64,000 nucleotides of DNA. Source: Bartonella sp. CM31XJBT (lineage in GTDB: Bacteria > Pseudomonadota > Alphaproteobacteria > Rhizobiales > Rhizobiaceae). The notes beneath the pieces were generated by a model. That model was not told where the DNA came from. It worked only from the letters and a program-made list of their open reading frames with translations, and did no database searches. Each line of letters starts with the position of its first letter. Position 1 is the first letter of the stretch. Positions 1 through 10,193 of the stretch are shown here, piece by piece. The translations under genes were made by a program, and so were the position numbers. The stretch is from assembly GCF_028618555.1 (NCBI RefSeq), contig NZ_JAQITD010000001.1, positions 1-64,000 on the forward strand, given 5' to 3'.

Positions 1-1
1 C

Positions 2-139
2 CAGAATATAAGCTTCATGTTTGGGGGAGCTCTCATCTTGTCCATTATATCCATCATGCTGTTACTCAAACTATCAAGCGTTGCCAATTCTCTCGCAAAA
101 GGCATTACATTTGGACATCTATGGAGACATAGAAACTAG
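2..139 (+). CDS. trwI: TrwI (VirB6-like) inner-membrane protein, C-terminal end only
   Basis: An open frame enters from the left edge and gives 45 residues before the TAG at 137-139. It contains a hydrophobic stretch (GGALILSIISIMLLLKL) followed by a short basic tail ending WRHRN, as expected for the last membrane segment of a VirB6 polytopic protein. TrwI forms part of the inner-membrane channel of the Trw type IV secretion system. The assignment rests mainly on position, directly upstream of trwH-trwG-trwF-trwE-trwD. In Bartonella the trwJ-trwI-trwH cassette is known to be tandemly duplicated, so this is probably the last copy. The rest lies outside the window. Confidence 0.7.
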   Translation, partial: QNISFMFGGALILSIISIMLLLKLSSVANSLAKGITFGHLWRHRN

Positions 140-378
140 ATGAGATAAAAAGCAATGGTCCCCGTAACAGACGCCCTTAATACCCATATGACAAAATAAC
201 AAGGATATCCAATCCTACAGTAAAAAATATTCGCACTGAAATTGAGCTGTTTTTATAAATTAAAATGGAATAAAAAAGTAAAATAATTACACACAACGTA
301 CTTTACTTTATGTTCAAAATAATAATAATGACAACAAATATCAGGATGTATATAACAATAAAAAAGAGTTATATTAAA
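140..378 (+). other. trwI-trwH intergenic gap, no gene seen
   Basis: This AT-rich 239 bp spacer interrupts an otherwise tightly packed operon. I find no convincing promoter with -35 and -10 boxes at normal spacing. The reading frame of trwH is open upstream to 310, but those extra codons lack a ribosome binding site and would bury the lipoprotein signal. Confidence 0.4.
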
Positions 379-522
379 ATGAAGTCGATCATTCTTATAA
401 TTTTGATTGCAAACCTTTTATCGGCTTGTGCATTAGCACCAAAGCTAAAACAGCCAAATGATAGGAACCGTGTGCCTATTAATAAAACAATCCCTGCCGA
501 AATTAAGCGAGGAGACAGATGA
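379..522 (+). CDS. trwH: TrwH, VirB7-like lipoprotein of the Trw secretion system
   Basis: A 47-residue protein with a short basic N-terminus, a hydrophobic stretch (SIILIILIANLL) and a lipobox LLSAC, so Cys16 is the predicted lipidated residue after signal peptidase II cleavage. VirB7 proteins are small outer-membrane lipoproteins that stabilise VirB9 (here TrwF) in the core complex. I chose the ATG at 379 over the ATG at 310 because the longer form puts 23 charged residues in front of the signal peptide. The length matches my recollection of R388 TrwH. The stop overlaps the trwG start in an ATGA, indicating translational coupling. Confidence 0.82.
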   Translation: MKSIILIILIANLLSACALAPKLKQPNDRNRVPINKTIPAEIKRGDR

Positions 523-1220
523 AAACAAAACAAGCAAAACCAGTGAAAGCCGAACAACTTAGAAGTTATTATGAAGAAAGCCGTGGCTTAGAACGTGATC
601 TTATCAATGAATTTATAAGGTCGCGCAGAACGGCATGGCGTGTCGCGAGTACTGTGGGTCTTTTTGGCTTATTCGGTATGATATGTGGAGTTGTTGGATT
701 TTCTCAACCAGCTCCAACTCCCTTAGTATTGCGCGTTGATAATACGACGGGTGCAGTTGATGTTATCTCAATCATGCGTGAACACGAAGAAAGCTATGGT
801 GAAGTTGTAGATAGGTATTGGCTAAACCAATATGTGCTTAACCGCGAAACTTACGACTATGATACCATTCAACTGAACTATGACACAACCGCACTTTTAA
901 GTGCGGCATCTGTTCAACAAGAATATTATAAAATCTATGATGGAGAAAATGCACGGGACAAAGTGCTTTCCAACAAAGCACGTATCACAGTTAAAGTACG
1001 ATCAATCCAGCCTAATGGACTCGGTCAAGCAACTGTACGTTTTACGACTCAGCAACTTGACAGCAACGGTGCTGCTACTGGACCAAAACAGCACCAGATT
1101 GCAACAATTGGTTACACCTATATCGGTGCACCCATGAAATCATCTGATCGATTGCTTAACCCCCTTGGTTTTCAAGTAACAAGTTACCGTTCTGACCCAG
1201 AAATACTGTTGAATGATTAA
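519..1220 (+). CDS. trwG: TrwG, VirB8-like inner-membrane assembly factor
   Basis: A 233-residue bitopic protein: cytoplasmic N-terminus (1-40), one membrane segment (about 41-61, rich in Gly/Phe/Leu) and a periplasmic NTF2-like VirB8 domain (about 65-233). VirB8 proteins nucleate assembly of the secretion channel by binding the VirB9 and VirB10 homologues. The length is close to R388 TrwG. The start overlaps the trwH stop by four bases (ATGA). It lies in the uninterrupted order trwH-G-F-E-D, which supports the Trw identification over a VirB/D4 system. Confidence 0.9.
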   Translation: MKTKQAKPVKAEQLRSYYEESRGLERDLINEFIRSRRTAWRVASTVGLFGLFGMICGVVGFSQPAPTPLVLRVDNTTGAVDVISIMREHEESYGEVVDRYWLNQYVLNRETYDYDTIQLNYDTTALLSAASVQQEYYKIYDGENARDKVLSNKARITVKVRSIQPNGLGQATVRFTTQQLDSNGAATGPKQHQIATIGYTYIGAPMKSSDRLLNPLGFQVTSYRSDPEILLND

Positions 1221-1233
1221 GGAATTGATTGTT

Positions 1234-2043
1234 ATGAAAAAACTTGCGTTCGTTGTTCTATTGTCTTCGTTTTCTTCTCTTTATACGGTACCTGTGCAGG
1301 CGCTCAAAAGTCCATCAAATTCACAATATGATCACCGCATTCGCTATATAACATATAACGAAGCCGATGTGGTTCAAATTGAAACAGTTCTTGGTGTGGC
1401 AACACATATTATTCTTGAAGAAGGTGAACAGTATATAACTCATGCCTTTGGCGATTCTGAAGCCTATGCCTTTGCTCATAAAGGGCGGCATATTTTTATT
1501 AAACCAAAAGCAGAGCTTGCCAATACCAATCTCATCGTTGTAACTGACAAACGGAGTTACAAATTCCGACTACAGTTTCGGAATGACCGTGCGGGATCAA
1601 CTTATGAATTGGCTTTTCATTATCCCGATTCAAACGATGAAAAGTCAGAAGAAAACAATCGACGCCTTGCGATTGAACGTGGTTTTCACCAAAGCGTCAA
1701 CGGCTATAATCTCAGTTATACCATGAGCGGTCACCAAGATATTGCTCCGATAAATGCTTGGGACAATGGGCGCATTACTTATTTCAAATTTCCCGCTAAC
1801 ATGGATATGCCATCGATTTATGTCGTAGATGCTGAAGGCAATGAAAGCTTAATACCACGCACCGTTATCGGCAGTTCTAATGATATTATCGCCGTTCATA
1901 AGGTCAATCCTAAATGGCTCATACGGCTTGGTAAACGCGCTCTAGCTGTTTTTAATGAAGCCTATGACCCCAATGGCGGCGTACCAAACACAACAGGGAC
2001 AGTATCTTCGGTGGTTTATCGTATCAATAAAGGAGGAAAATGA
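1234..2043 (+). CDS. trwF: TrwF, VirB9-like outer-membrane core protein
   Basis: A 269-residue secreted protein. Residues 1-23 form a signal peptide with probable cleavage after VQA, and the mature part is the VirB9/CagX family. Stretches such as HAFGDSEAYAFAHKGRHIF and NPKWLIRLGKRALAVFNEAY are recognisably those of R388 TrwF. The protein forms the outer-membrane ring with TrwH and TrwE. I start at the ATG at 1234, preceded by AAGGA about 10 bases upstream; the frame is also open from an ATG at 1213, but that would put seven extra residues before the MKK signal peptide. Its stop overlaps the trwE start. Confidence 0.92.
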   Translation: MKKLAFVVLLSSFSSLYTVPVQALKSPSNSQYDHRIRYITYNEADVVQIETVLGVATHIILEEGEQYITHAFGDSEAYAFAHKGRHIFIKPKAELANTNLIVVTDKRSYKFRLQFRNDRAGSTYELAFHYPDSNDEKSEENNRRLAIERGFHQSVNGYNLSYTMSGHQDIAPINAWDNGRITYFKFPANMDMPSIYVVDAEGNESLIPRTVIGSSNDIIAVHKVNPKWLIRLGKRALAVFNEAYDPNGGVPNTTGTVSSVVYRINKGGK

Positions 2044-3200
2044 TGTTTGACAATAAGGAAGGAGAGGGAAAAGGTACAAAACTGGACAACGTCGAGCAAA
2101 AACATATTGAAGGTGCCTATGGAGGGTCCGAACTAGGTTCTGAACGTCGTCCGACAATTCCAGGTACCCGTGCATTGTTAGTGGTAGGACTTATTGTCAT
2201 AGTAACGATACCGATTGCATTGACTTGGAAAGCTTTTACAATGCGTAATACCGTGGAAGTTGAGGAAGAAAAACCACAACAAATAGTACAGCAAATTATA
2301 CCAAACTACGTCCCTCGGATTATAGAAGAGCCAAAGACTGTAGAAGAAGCAGAAAAATCAACACAAATAGAAGATTCAAACCTAGATATTCCACCGGCCT
2401 TGAGTAAGCTTCTTCAAACAGCCATTCCTCCACATATGCTCCAAGATTCTGAAGAATTAGCACGCAAACGTATGCTCAGTTCTAGCCTTAACAACGGTGG
2501 TAGCGAAGGATCTACAGATACGAATAATAAAGCATCGAATAATGATACAGGTAATGGCGCATTATTTGATAACCTTCAGCCCGTGCGTTTAGGTCAATCA
2601 CATGCGATGCAACTTCGTAACCGTGACTTTTTGATTACACAAGGAACGCAAATAGATTGTACGTTAGAAACAAAGATCATTACATCACAACCCGGAATGA
2701 CGACGTGCTATTTAACACGCGATATTTATTCCACAAGTGGACGTGTTGTTTTGCTTGACCGTGGTTCTAAAGTCGTTGGTTTTTACCAAAGTGGCATACA
2801 ACAAGGACAAACGCGCGTGTTTGTGCAATGGTTACGCATCGAAACGCCTTCTGGTGTTGTTGTCAATCTTGACTCACCAGGCACAGGTCCTCTAGGTGAA
2901 GCGGGTATTGGTGGCTGGGTTGACAGACATTTTTGGGAGAGATTTGGTAGTGCAATTATGGTAAGCATTATCGGTGATTTAGGAGAATGGGTAAGAGGAA
3001 AAGTTAATAAAAGCAGCAAAGAAAATAAAGAGAATTCACAAAATAAAGATGCTCAGAATGCTGAATCTATAGCAATCGATGTTCTTCAAAATTCCATCAA
3101 TATCACACCAACACTTTACAAAAACCAAGGCGAACGAGTAAATATTTTTGTTGCTCGTGATCTGGATTTCAGCAATGTCTACAGTCTCGTCACACGTTAA
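2040..3200 (+). CDS. trwE: TrwE, VirB10-like energy-sensing core protein
   Basis: A 386-residue VirB10/TrbI-family protein: acidic cytoplasmic N-terminus (1-44), one membrane helix (about 45-63), a Glu/Pro/Gln-rich periplasmic linker (about 70-190) and a C-terminal TrbI barrel domain (about 195-386). VirB10 proteins span both membranes and relay ATPase activity to opening of the outer-membrane pore. There are two tandem start codons (ATGATG). AGGAGG at 2031-2036 lies only 3 bases from the first but 6 from the second (2043), so translation may start one codon later. It overlaps trwF by four bases and runs into trwD. Confidence 0.9.
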   Translation: MMFDNKEGEGKGTKLDNVEQKHIEGAYGGSELGSERRPTIPGTRALLVVGLIVIVTIPIALTWKAFTMRNTVEVEEEKPQQIVQQIIPNYVPRIIEEPKTVEEAEKSTQIEDSNLDIPPALSKLLQTAIPPHMLQDSEELARKRMLSSSLNNGGSEGSTDTNNKASNNDTGNGALFDNLQPVRLGQSHAMQLRNRDFLITQGTQIDCTLETKIITSQPGMTTCYLTRDIYSTSGRVVLLDRGSKVVGFYQSGIQQGQTRVFVQWLRIETPSGVVVNLDSPGTGPLGEAGIGGWVDRHFWERFGSAIMVSIIGDLGEWVRGKVNKSSKENKENSQNKDAQNAESIAIDVLQNSINITPTLYKNQGERVNIFVARDLDFSNVYSLVTR

Positions 3201-4236
3201 CCCGATACAGAAAGATCAAGCAGTTTTTCAGCTTCTGCAACCGCTTGATTGTTTCTTAGAAGATCCCACGATCACTGAATTATCGATTTGCCGCCCCTAT
3301 GAAGTATGGACGAAAAGCTTTAAGGGTTGGCAAGTACATAGCGTACCAGAGTTAACAACCACTTTTTTGCAAACGCTTATTACAGCTATTATCGTTTATA
3401 ACGGTATGGCTCCCAGAAGTATTAATTATGTGCTCTTGCCTGGTGGACAACGTGGTACAATTATACAAACACCAGCTGTTGTTGATGGTGCTCTTTCCTT
3501 TGTAATTCGTAAACATTCTCTTGTAGTTAAGACGTTAGAAGAACTCAAAGAAGAAGGGGCATTTGACGATTTTTCTGATGTAAGTTTTAATAAGCCTTCA
3601 GCAAAAGAAGCCAATAACTTGTTATCGAAGCAGGACTTCACACGGTTGGAACCATTTGAAGTTCAACTTTTGCAACATAAACGTGATGGAAAAATTCTTG
3701 AATTTTTACAAGAATGCGTCCTTCACAAACGCAACATTATTATTGCAGGTAAAACAGGATCTGGTAAAACAACATTTGCCCGCTCTTTAATTGAAAAGGT
3801 TCCTGTAGAGGAGCGTATTATCACAATTGAAGATGTTCATGAGCTTTTTCTACCCAATCATCCCAATCATGTACATATGATTTATGGTAACAATGTAGGC
3901 CGTGTTTCAGCTGAAGAGTGTCTAGATGCGTGTATGCGTCAGTCGCCCGACCGAATTTTTCTCGCTGAATTGCGAGGCAATGAAGCATGGGAATATCTCA
4001 ATTCGCTCAACACTGGCCATCCTGGATCGATTACAACGACGCATGCCAACAGCGCTTTGCAGACATTTGAACGATGTGCCACCTTGATTAAAAGATCAGA
4101 AGTTGGCCGGCAACTCGAGTTAGAAATGATAAAAATCGTTCTCTATACAACAGTTGACGTAGTGTTGTTCTTTAAAGATAGAAAACTCTCTGAAGTCTTT
4201 TACGACCCAATTTTTGCTAAATCAAAAATCGCTTAA
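3175..4236 (+). CDS. trwD: TrwD, VirB11-like secretion ATPase
   Basis: A 353-residue hexameric ATPase that energises assembly and transport in the Trw system at the cytoplasmic face. Visible motifs are Walker A GKTGSGKTT (192-200), the Asp box TIEDVHELF, Walker B RIFLAELRG and the His box ITTTHANS. I start at the ATG at 3175 (MSTVSSHVN, resembling R388 TrwD), which overlaps trwE by 26 bases. An in-frame alternative at 3148 would add nine hydrophobic residues not expected in this family. It is the last gene of the operon; no virD4/trwB coupling-protein gene follows. Bartonella Trw is known for adhesion to red blood cells. Confidence 0.92.
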   Translation: MSTVSSHVNPIQKDQAVFQLLQPLDCFLEDPTITELSICRPYEVWTKSFKGWQVHSVPELTTTFLQTLITAIIVYNGMAPRSINYVLLPGGQRGTIIQTPAVVDGALSFVIRKHSLVVKTLEELKEEGAFDDFSDVSFNKPSAKEANNLLSKQDFTRLEPFEVQLLQHKRDGKILEFLQECVLHKRNIIIAGKTGSGKTTFARSLIEKVPVEERIITIEDVHELFLPNHPNHVHMIYGNNVGRVSAEECLDACMRQSPDRIFLAELRGNEAWEYLNSLNTGHPGSITTTHANSALQTFERCATLIKRSEVGRQLELEMIKIVLYTTVDVVLFFKDRKLSEVFYDPIFAKSKIA

Positions 4237-4274
4237 GGGGAGCTTCCTCTCTCGGTAAGATGATACAAACAAAC

Positions 4275-4303
4275 AATAGCCGCAACTAATTGTTACGGCT
4301 ATT
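4275..4303 (+). terminator. Terminator-like stem-loop after trwD
   Basis: AATAGCCGCAAC and GTTACGGCTATT can pair (one mismatch) across a five-base loop, followed by an AT-rich TTATTTAACTTTT run. It starts 38 bases after the trwD stop and is the likely end of the trw transcript. Confidence 0.65.
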
Positions 4304-5079
4304 TATTTAACTTTTCCTATTCTCTTTTCTTTTCCAATGGATCTTCTACACTCTTCATGAATAAAAGAAGAAAAAAGTTAATAGACAACAACTCTACGAG
4401 AAAAACAAATTATACATAAGGCTCTCTCTATTCTCTTACCTTTGATCATTCTTCCCATTTATCTTTTGAAAAAGTATGTTTAATGCAAAAAAATAGCTAT
4501 AAAATAAATATTTCAACAAAAGAAAAGAAGAAATTTTGATTCGCATATCAATGAAAGCTTCGTAAAACAGGTCCTTTCAATCATAATAAATAATTATCGT
4601 CAATCAAGACCAAAACTTATCGTTTAAAAATTCTAAGCGCTATTTTCAAGTGATTAATAAATATGTTTTTTCACCAAACAATCTCCAGATACGGAAAACC
4701 TCATACGAAATAAACTATCATTTCGATTTAGCATCCATAAACCACATTCTATTTGGTAATAAAAAGTATAGTCGCATATCGACGTCTTCTTCGGACGAAG
4801 AAAGATTCTTAACCTACGGCTGTTCGTAAACAACTAAATTTCTCTTAAGCAAGCTTTGCTAACCATATCACGTGGCTTATGTCCCCATCCTAAAGAGGAT
4901 ATCCATAGACTACACAGGTAAGCTCTACTCTCTGAATATTCCTGCTCTCTTCTCTGCACCTCAAAAAGCAAAAATTCCTAAAAGCACAGATATACAATCC
5001 CTCTTCTTAAGCCACGTCACATTGATTTATAAAGAGTGTTCATTATTTTGCGTGTTGGATAAAAGATCTTAATACCGTA
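4304..5079. other. AT-rich gap without a supported gene
   Basis: No coding sequence can be supported. A 66-codon frame at 4872-5072 shows no recognisable family, ribosome binding site or codon bias and is probably chance. A small perfect hairpin (TTCTTCG/CGAAGAA) lies at 4787-4802. Confidence 0.4.
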
Positions 5080-6200
5080 AGATTCTCTCATTTCAAAGCT
5101 GTCTATTAACCAAAACCATGCTCTTGCACATTACAAGCGAATAAAGCCGTATAGAATGAAACTGTACAAAAAAGCACTAAAAATACCTTTTATAAACCAT
5201 CCAAAATGCCAAAAACTGTCGCAACATTGGGAGTTTGCAAAGTGTCTAATGGCACCCAACTTGCTCTTTTATGAAGTGTAAAAATGGAGATGCTCTATAA
5301 ATTTTATATTATTCATCGGAGCTTTACCATTATACCATCCACGAGCACTGTCGCGAAATGAGCTGGGGCTCCTTAAAGAAAGGTTTCTTTAAAACAAGCG
5401 CATAAATTGACAAGCCAGGTGTATTTGGGTTGGGGCGTTCTGTTTTGTATAAGGATTGTGATCTTATTAAAAAACGAGAGAAACAAAAGCGTGAAGCAAT
5501 GCATAATCTCTATTATTTAAAAGACATTACTCTAGATACTTTTGAAAGTCATAAAACTGAACTAAAAAATGACGGCAAAATAGAAACTGGTTTGCACCTT
5601 TACAGCTTCATATTCCCCCCAAAATTAGGAGACTGTATACCGGTTTCAGAGATTATGCCAACAGAGAGATACCTAATATTCTTAACTCCCATCTGGTAGG
5701 TAAAAGCTGCAACAGCAAAAGCTTTTTTAGAAAAACAACGCCATAAAGTCATTAATGAACAGGCAATGAATTGGAGAAATGTTCCAGATTTTTATCAAAC
5801 ACTCTGCAAAGCAACAATAATGATACAACTGGCTTTGCGTCTGCTTATTCTTACAGGTGCTCGTACCCATCTCTTACATCAATTCGTGAAGATCAGATTG
5901 AAGAGGATATATAGACAATTCTTGGCTCGAGAATATGAAAGGTCTGCGTAATACTACAGGAGATTTCAGCATACCCTTATGATCAGAAGCATTAAAAATT
6001 TTAAAACAAGCGTGCTTGTTTTTTCGCAATGATTTCTTTTTTCTGCAACCGGTCGTGGTCCTTATTAATGTGAGTTTCCTATCACAATATATAAGAGAGA
6101 TTAGTCTGAAAACCTGTCCACGTAGATTTCGCTCTAGTTTACGTAATTGGCTAACAGACTCCACCTATCACACCTCAAAGGGTGAAGCTTTTTACACGCA
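5080..6200 (+). pseudogene. Decayed phage-type tyrosine integrase, nearly full length (copy A)
   Basis: Read through several frameshifts and stops, this region gives successive parts of a P4-like integrase. The order is about 110 bp of upstream DNA shared with other copies, an N-terminal arm-binding domain from about 5190, a middle domain (5430-5700, TFESHKTELKNDGKIETGL), a core segment (5705-5950, QAMNWRNVPDFYQTLCK then ALRLLILTGAR, the region of the first catalytic Arg) and a late core fragment near 6118-6165 (RRFRSSLRNWLTDS, equivalent to the His-x-x-Arg box, with the His changed). No intact frame exceeds 90 codons. It is the most complete member of a repeat family found in at least nine other gaps of this window. 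Confidence 0.72.
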
Positions 6201-7548
6201 CTGAGCTGCAAATTATCCGCCTCCTCGCCTAGCAGATTTCACCTTCTAACCACTTTAATTACCACATCCTAAATAAGATAGTGTTTTACAGCACAACAGA
6301 ATAAATATCAAAACAATGACCGATTATACCGTTAATACTTGGACACCTCTCTTTCATGTTAAGAAATATCTTTTATGCTAAAAAATAAAATAAAAAACAC
6401 TTTTACTGCTTAAATAACTTTCTTCAGCATATATACAAGAAAAAATGAAATCCCCTAACATAATAAATGAGACCTAAACCTAGAAACCTCTATTTTTTAT
6501 AGATAAAAACATATAAAATCAAAACCTATGAAACTCATAAAAACACAACATGTTTTCTTTGATGATTGAATTCATTCAACTCAAACGAACCTATAAACAT
6601 CCCTATTCCACATTCGCAACACGTGTTCTTAGAATTCTCACTAGCGTTTTCTAAATTTTTGGAAAAAACTATAAATTTGATATTTTTTAAAAACGTCTTA
6701 TTTTCTCTTTAATGAATTTAAATCTATGACGTTACAATAGTTTTAAATTACAGCCCCCTTAACTGTATGATTATCTCTACACAAAAGAGAGGGATTTTAC
6801 GTTCTCCATTTTGAGAACTATAAATTTTGTTTTTTAATGCGATTAACAATAAAATCTTTAAAATAAAAAATATGACCTTTATATATAATGCTTTTATCAA
6901 AAATTCCTAATCCATGAATATTAGCAATGTTTTCGATATTATAATAAATGTGTCGTAAAATGACGAACTGTCATAATAATCACTCCTGTGTATTTCATTT
7001 AAATAATTTACATGCGTTTAATATTTGTATCAGCATTTATTTTTTGTTCTATATTTATACAGAGTTATCATTTTTTATAAAAAATGATTAATTGAATCTG
7101 CATCAAAGTATAAATTATGATAATAATTTAATAAAAATAAAAACACATAACATATTGATTTTATTGTTTTTACATAGAACGCTATTTAAAGTATAGTCTA
7201 CCCAAAAGACTATTGCCTTTTTAAAGGCAATAATAACTATGCTAACCGCCTCATAGAAGCCAATAAATTTTTAGAGATTAAGCCTCAAAGAGGCACAAAA
7301 AACACGCACAATTTTCTATTTTTCTTTTTACTGTTCGTTAAAAGGTCAGTTTTCAAAGATAATATTCAACTATGAGTTTTCTGCTCAGCCATTGCAAGAA
7401 TTGCTTAACTTTTTAGGGATTACTTCACTTTTAGAATGATTATAGCTACTGCGCCCCCATAAGCAGCCGATCTTCTTTTAGAGATTTAATTGCTAAAAGG
7501 AGATACAATTTTCCACCTTGCGCTTTATTTTCATCAATCAGTAAATTT
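6201..7548. other. 1.3 kb AT-rich desert downstream of sdhB
   Basis: I see no coding sequence. The region is very AT-rich and contains an inverted repeat at 7212-7231 (noted separately). A motif like TTTTACAGCACAA near 6283 recurs in other decayed gaps (for example near 42711 and, diverged, near 48308), suggesting more mobile-element debris. Confidence 0.4.
7212..7231. terminator. Palindromic stem-loop, possible terminator
   Basis: ATTGCCTTT and AAAGGCAAT form a nine-base stem around two bases. On the minus strand a T-containing tract follows. It lies more than 300 bases past the sdhB stop, so its link to the sdh transcript is uncertain. Confidence 0.35.
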
Positions 7549-8328
7549 TCAAAGGCGGCGTTCAACCATGAGTTTTTTAATTTCAGCAATCGCTTTCGCT
7601 GGATTTAATCCCTTTGGACAAGTTTGCGCACAATTCATAATCGTATGGCAACGATAAAGGCGGAAAGGGTCTTCTAAATTATCAAGACGTTCACCACACA
7701 TCTCATCACGTGAATCCGCAATCCAGCGATAAGCTTGAAGCAAAACAGCGGGACCCAAATAACGATCACCGTTCCACCAATAACTTGGACATGAAGTCTG
7801 ACAACACGCACACAAAATACACTCATAAAGACCATCGATTTTTTGGCGATCGGAGTGACTTTGTAACCATTCTTTTGCAGGTTCAGGAGAAACTGTTTGT
7901 AACCAAGGCTCAATAACTCGGTGTTGCGCATAAAAGCGATTCAAGTCAGGAACCAAATCTTTAACAACCGGCATGGAAGGCAAAGGGTAGACTTTAATGG
8001 GGTGTTTTACATCATCCATACCTTTGGTACAAGCCAATGTATTGGTTCCATCAATATTCATCGCACATGAACCACAGATGCCTTCACGGCAAGATCGACG
8101 AAGTGTCAAAGTTGGATCAATGTGGTTTTTAATAAACAAAAGCCCATCAAGAATCATAGGACCACAAGCAGAACGATCCACATAATAAGTATCTAGATGA
8201 GGATTTTCCTCATCATCAGGCGACCAACGATACACGTGAAATTCCGTCAACTTTGTAGCACCTTCAGGTTTAGGCCAAACCTTTCCCGGTTTTACTTGAG
8301 AGTTTTTGGGAAGCTTAATTTGTACCAT
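7549..8328 (-). CDS. sdhB: Succinate dehydrogenase iron-sulfur subunit
   Basis: A 259-residue electron-transfer subunit of respiratory complex II, carrying electrons from FAD in SdhA to quinone at SdhC/SdhD. Cysteine sets for all three clusters are present: [2Fe-2S] Cys80, 85, 88 and 100, and the [4Fe-4S]/[3Fe-4S] ligands within Cys170, 173, 176, 180 and Cys227, 233, 237. Length is normal for the alphaproteobacterial family. It is the last gene of sdhCDAB, 14 bp after sdhA. The matrix-side location matches the mitochondrial homologue. Confidence 0.97.
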   Translation of the reverse strand: MVQIKLPKNSQVKPGKVWPKPEGATKLTEFHVYRWSPDDEENPHLDTYYVDRSACGPMILDGLLFIKNHIDPTLTLRRSCREGICGSCAMNIDGTNTLACTKGMDDVKHPIKVYPLPSMPVVKDLVPDLNRFYAQHRVIEPWLQTVSPEPAKEWLQSHSDRQKIDGLYECILCACCQTSCPSYWWNGDRYLGPAVLLQAYRWIADSRDEMCGERLDNLEDPFRLYRCHTIMNCAQTCPKGLNPAKAIAEIKKLMVERRL

Positions 8329-8342
8329 ATTTCATTCTCCCC

Positions 8343-10187
8343 TTAATAAACCCGTTTTTTAGGTGCAATGCGCTTTAAATCGATCCCACCATCAGCTTCA
8401 GATGTTAATGGGTCCACATGGACAGGTCGATATGATAATGTCACCTTACCCTCTTTTGACAAATGTGAAAGCGTATGTTTACGCCAGTTTTTATCATCAC
8501 GCTCTGGATAATCTTCACGAGCATGAGCGCCACGGCTTTCTAAACGTGCTTCGGCAGAATGAACAGTCATGATTGCATTCGCCATGAGATTTTCAAGCTC
8601 TAATGTTTCAACCAAATCAGAATTCCATATCAGAGAACGATCTGTGACTTTGAGATCCGACAATTCCCCCCAGATTTTATTCATCCGCTGACATCCTTGT
8701 TGCAAAGAATCTTCTGTACGGAATACTGCCGCATCTTCTTGCATCGTGCGTTGCATTTTTTCACGCAATAGAGCTGTTGGTATCGCCCCTTGTGCAAAAC
8801 GTAAACGATCAAAACGCGCTATAATTTCGTCAACAGCTTCTTCATTGAGGGGTGGAATTTCTGCATTCCGATCAATAACTTCACCCGCGCGAATGGCAGC
8901 AGCACGACCAAACACCACAAGATCAATCAACGAGTTTGACCCCAAGCGATTAGCCCCATGAACAGAAGCACATCCTGCTTCTCCTACCGCCATCAGCCCT
9001 GGTTGAATACGATCAGGCGAATCAGCCGTTGGATTGAGAACTTCCCCGTAGTAATTGGTAGGAATCCCACCCATATTATAATGGACCGTTGGCAAGATGG
9101 GGATAGGCTCTTTTGTTACATCCACACCTGCAAAAATCCGAGCTGATTCCGAAATTCCCGGTAAACGCTCGTGCAAGATTGCAGGATCAATATGGTTGAG
9201 AACCAAATGAATATGGTCCTTCTTAGGTCCAACACCACGTCCTTCACGAATTTCAAGTGTGATACAACGCGAAACCAAATCACGTGAAGCCAAATCCTTA
9301 AAGGAAGGTGCATAGCGCTCCATAAAGCGTTCACCTTCAGAGTTGATTAAATAACCTCCTTCACCACGAGCTCCTTCTGTAATTAAGCAGCCAGAACCGT
9401 AAATCCCTGTAGGATGGAATTGCACAAACTCCATATCCTGAAGAGGCAATCCAGCACGTGCGATCATTCCACCACCATCACCCGTACAGGTATGCGCCGA
9501 TGTCGCGGAAAAATAAGCGCGTCCATAACCACCGGTTGCAAGAACAACCATTTTAGCAGAAAAACGATGTATTGTACCATCATCGAGATTCCATGCCACA
9601 ACCCCCGTACAAACCCCATCCGTCATGATGAGATCGAGTGCAAAATATTCAATAAAAAATTGCGCATTATGCTTTAAGCTTTGTCCATAAAGCGTATGCA
9701 AAATGGCGTGGCCTGTACGATCAGCGGCTGCGCAAGTACGCTGAACAGGTGGACCTTCACCAAATTGTGTCGTATGTCCACCAAAAGGACGCTGATAAAT
9801 TTTGCCTTCTTGCGTCCGCGAAAAAGGAACGCCATAATGTTCTAATTCATACACAGCAGCAGGAGCATTACGCACCAAATATTCCATTGCGTCGGTATCA
9901 CCCAACCAATCAGAACCTTTCACGGTATCATATAAATGCCACTGCCAATTATCAGGTCCCATATTTGAAAGCGATGCAGCAATTCCCCCTTGTGCTGCAA
10001 CCGTGTGTGAGCGCGTTGGAAAAACCTTCGTAATACAAGCTGTCTTTAATCCTTGTTCCGCCATACCCAATGTTGCACGTAATCCTGCACCACCTGCCCC
10101 AACAACAACAACATCAAATTTATGATCTACAGTGCGATAAGGGGCGTTACCTGCTTTAGCGCCCAGAGATGATCCTGTACCCGCCAT
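8343..10187 (-). CDS. sdhA: Succinate dehydrogenase flavoprotein subunit
   Basis: A 614-residue catalytic subunit that oxidises succinate to fumarate in the TCA cycle. It shows an N-terminal FAD-binding Rossmann motif (VVVGAGGAG, 27-35), the covalent-FAD histidine in [10 protein letters not shown] (His61), and active-site stretches such as QFHPTGIYG and [11 protein letters not shown]. Length and motifs are intact. It sits between sdhD (6 bp upstream) and sdhB in one transcript. Long frames on the opposite strand are shadows of this gene. Confidence 0.97.
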   Translation of the reverse strand: MAGTGSSLGAKAGNAPYRTVDHKFDVVVVGAGGAGLRATLGMAEQGLKTACITKVFPTRSHTVAAQGGIAASLSNMGPDNWQWHLYDTVKGSDWLGDTDAMEYLVRNAPAAVYELEHYGVPFSRTQEGKIYQRPFGGHTTQFGEGPPVQRTCAAADRTGHAILHTLYGQSLKHNAQFFIEYFALDLIMTDGVCTGVVAWNLDDGTIHRFSAKMVVLATGGYGRAYFSATSAHTCTGDGGGMIARAGLPLQDMEFVQFHPTGIYGSGCLITEGARGEGGYLINSEGERFMERYAPSFKDLASRDLVSRCITLEIREGRGVGPKKDHIHLVLNHIDPAILHERLPGISESARIFAGVDVTKEPIPILPTVHYNMGGIPTNYYGEVLNPTADSPDRIQPGLMAVGEAGCASVHGANRLGSNSLIDLVVFGRAAAIRAGEVIDRNAEIPPLNEEAVDEIIARFDRLRFAQGAIPTALLREKMQRTMQEDAAVFRTEDSLQQGCQRMNKIWGELSDLKVTDRSLIWNSDLVETLELENLMANAIMTVHSAEARLESRGAHAREDYPERDDKNWRKHTLSHLSKEGKVTLSYRPVHVDPLTSEADGGIDLKRIAPKKRVY

Positions 10188-10193
10188 ATTTGT

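Noticed and set aside
1-4236. VirB/D4-type system instead of Trw
   Set aside because: The proteins read as the R388 TrwH-G-F-E-D series, and no virD4 or bep gene follows virB11/trwD.
4872-5072. A 66-codon gene after trwD
   Set aside because: No ribosome binding site, no family resemblance, composition like the surrounding noncoding DNA.
5430-5699. An 89-codon independent gene
   Set aside because: It is the middle domain of broken integrase copy A; flanking frames carry the rest.
9749-10033. Long frames opposite sdhA
   Set aside because: sdhA is unambiguous; these are shadow frames without starts or known products.
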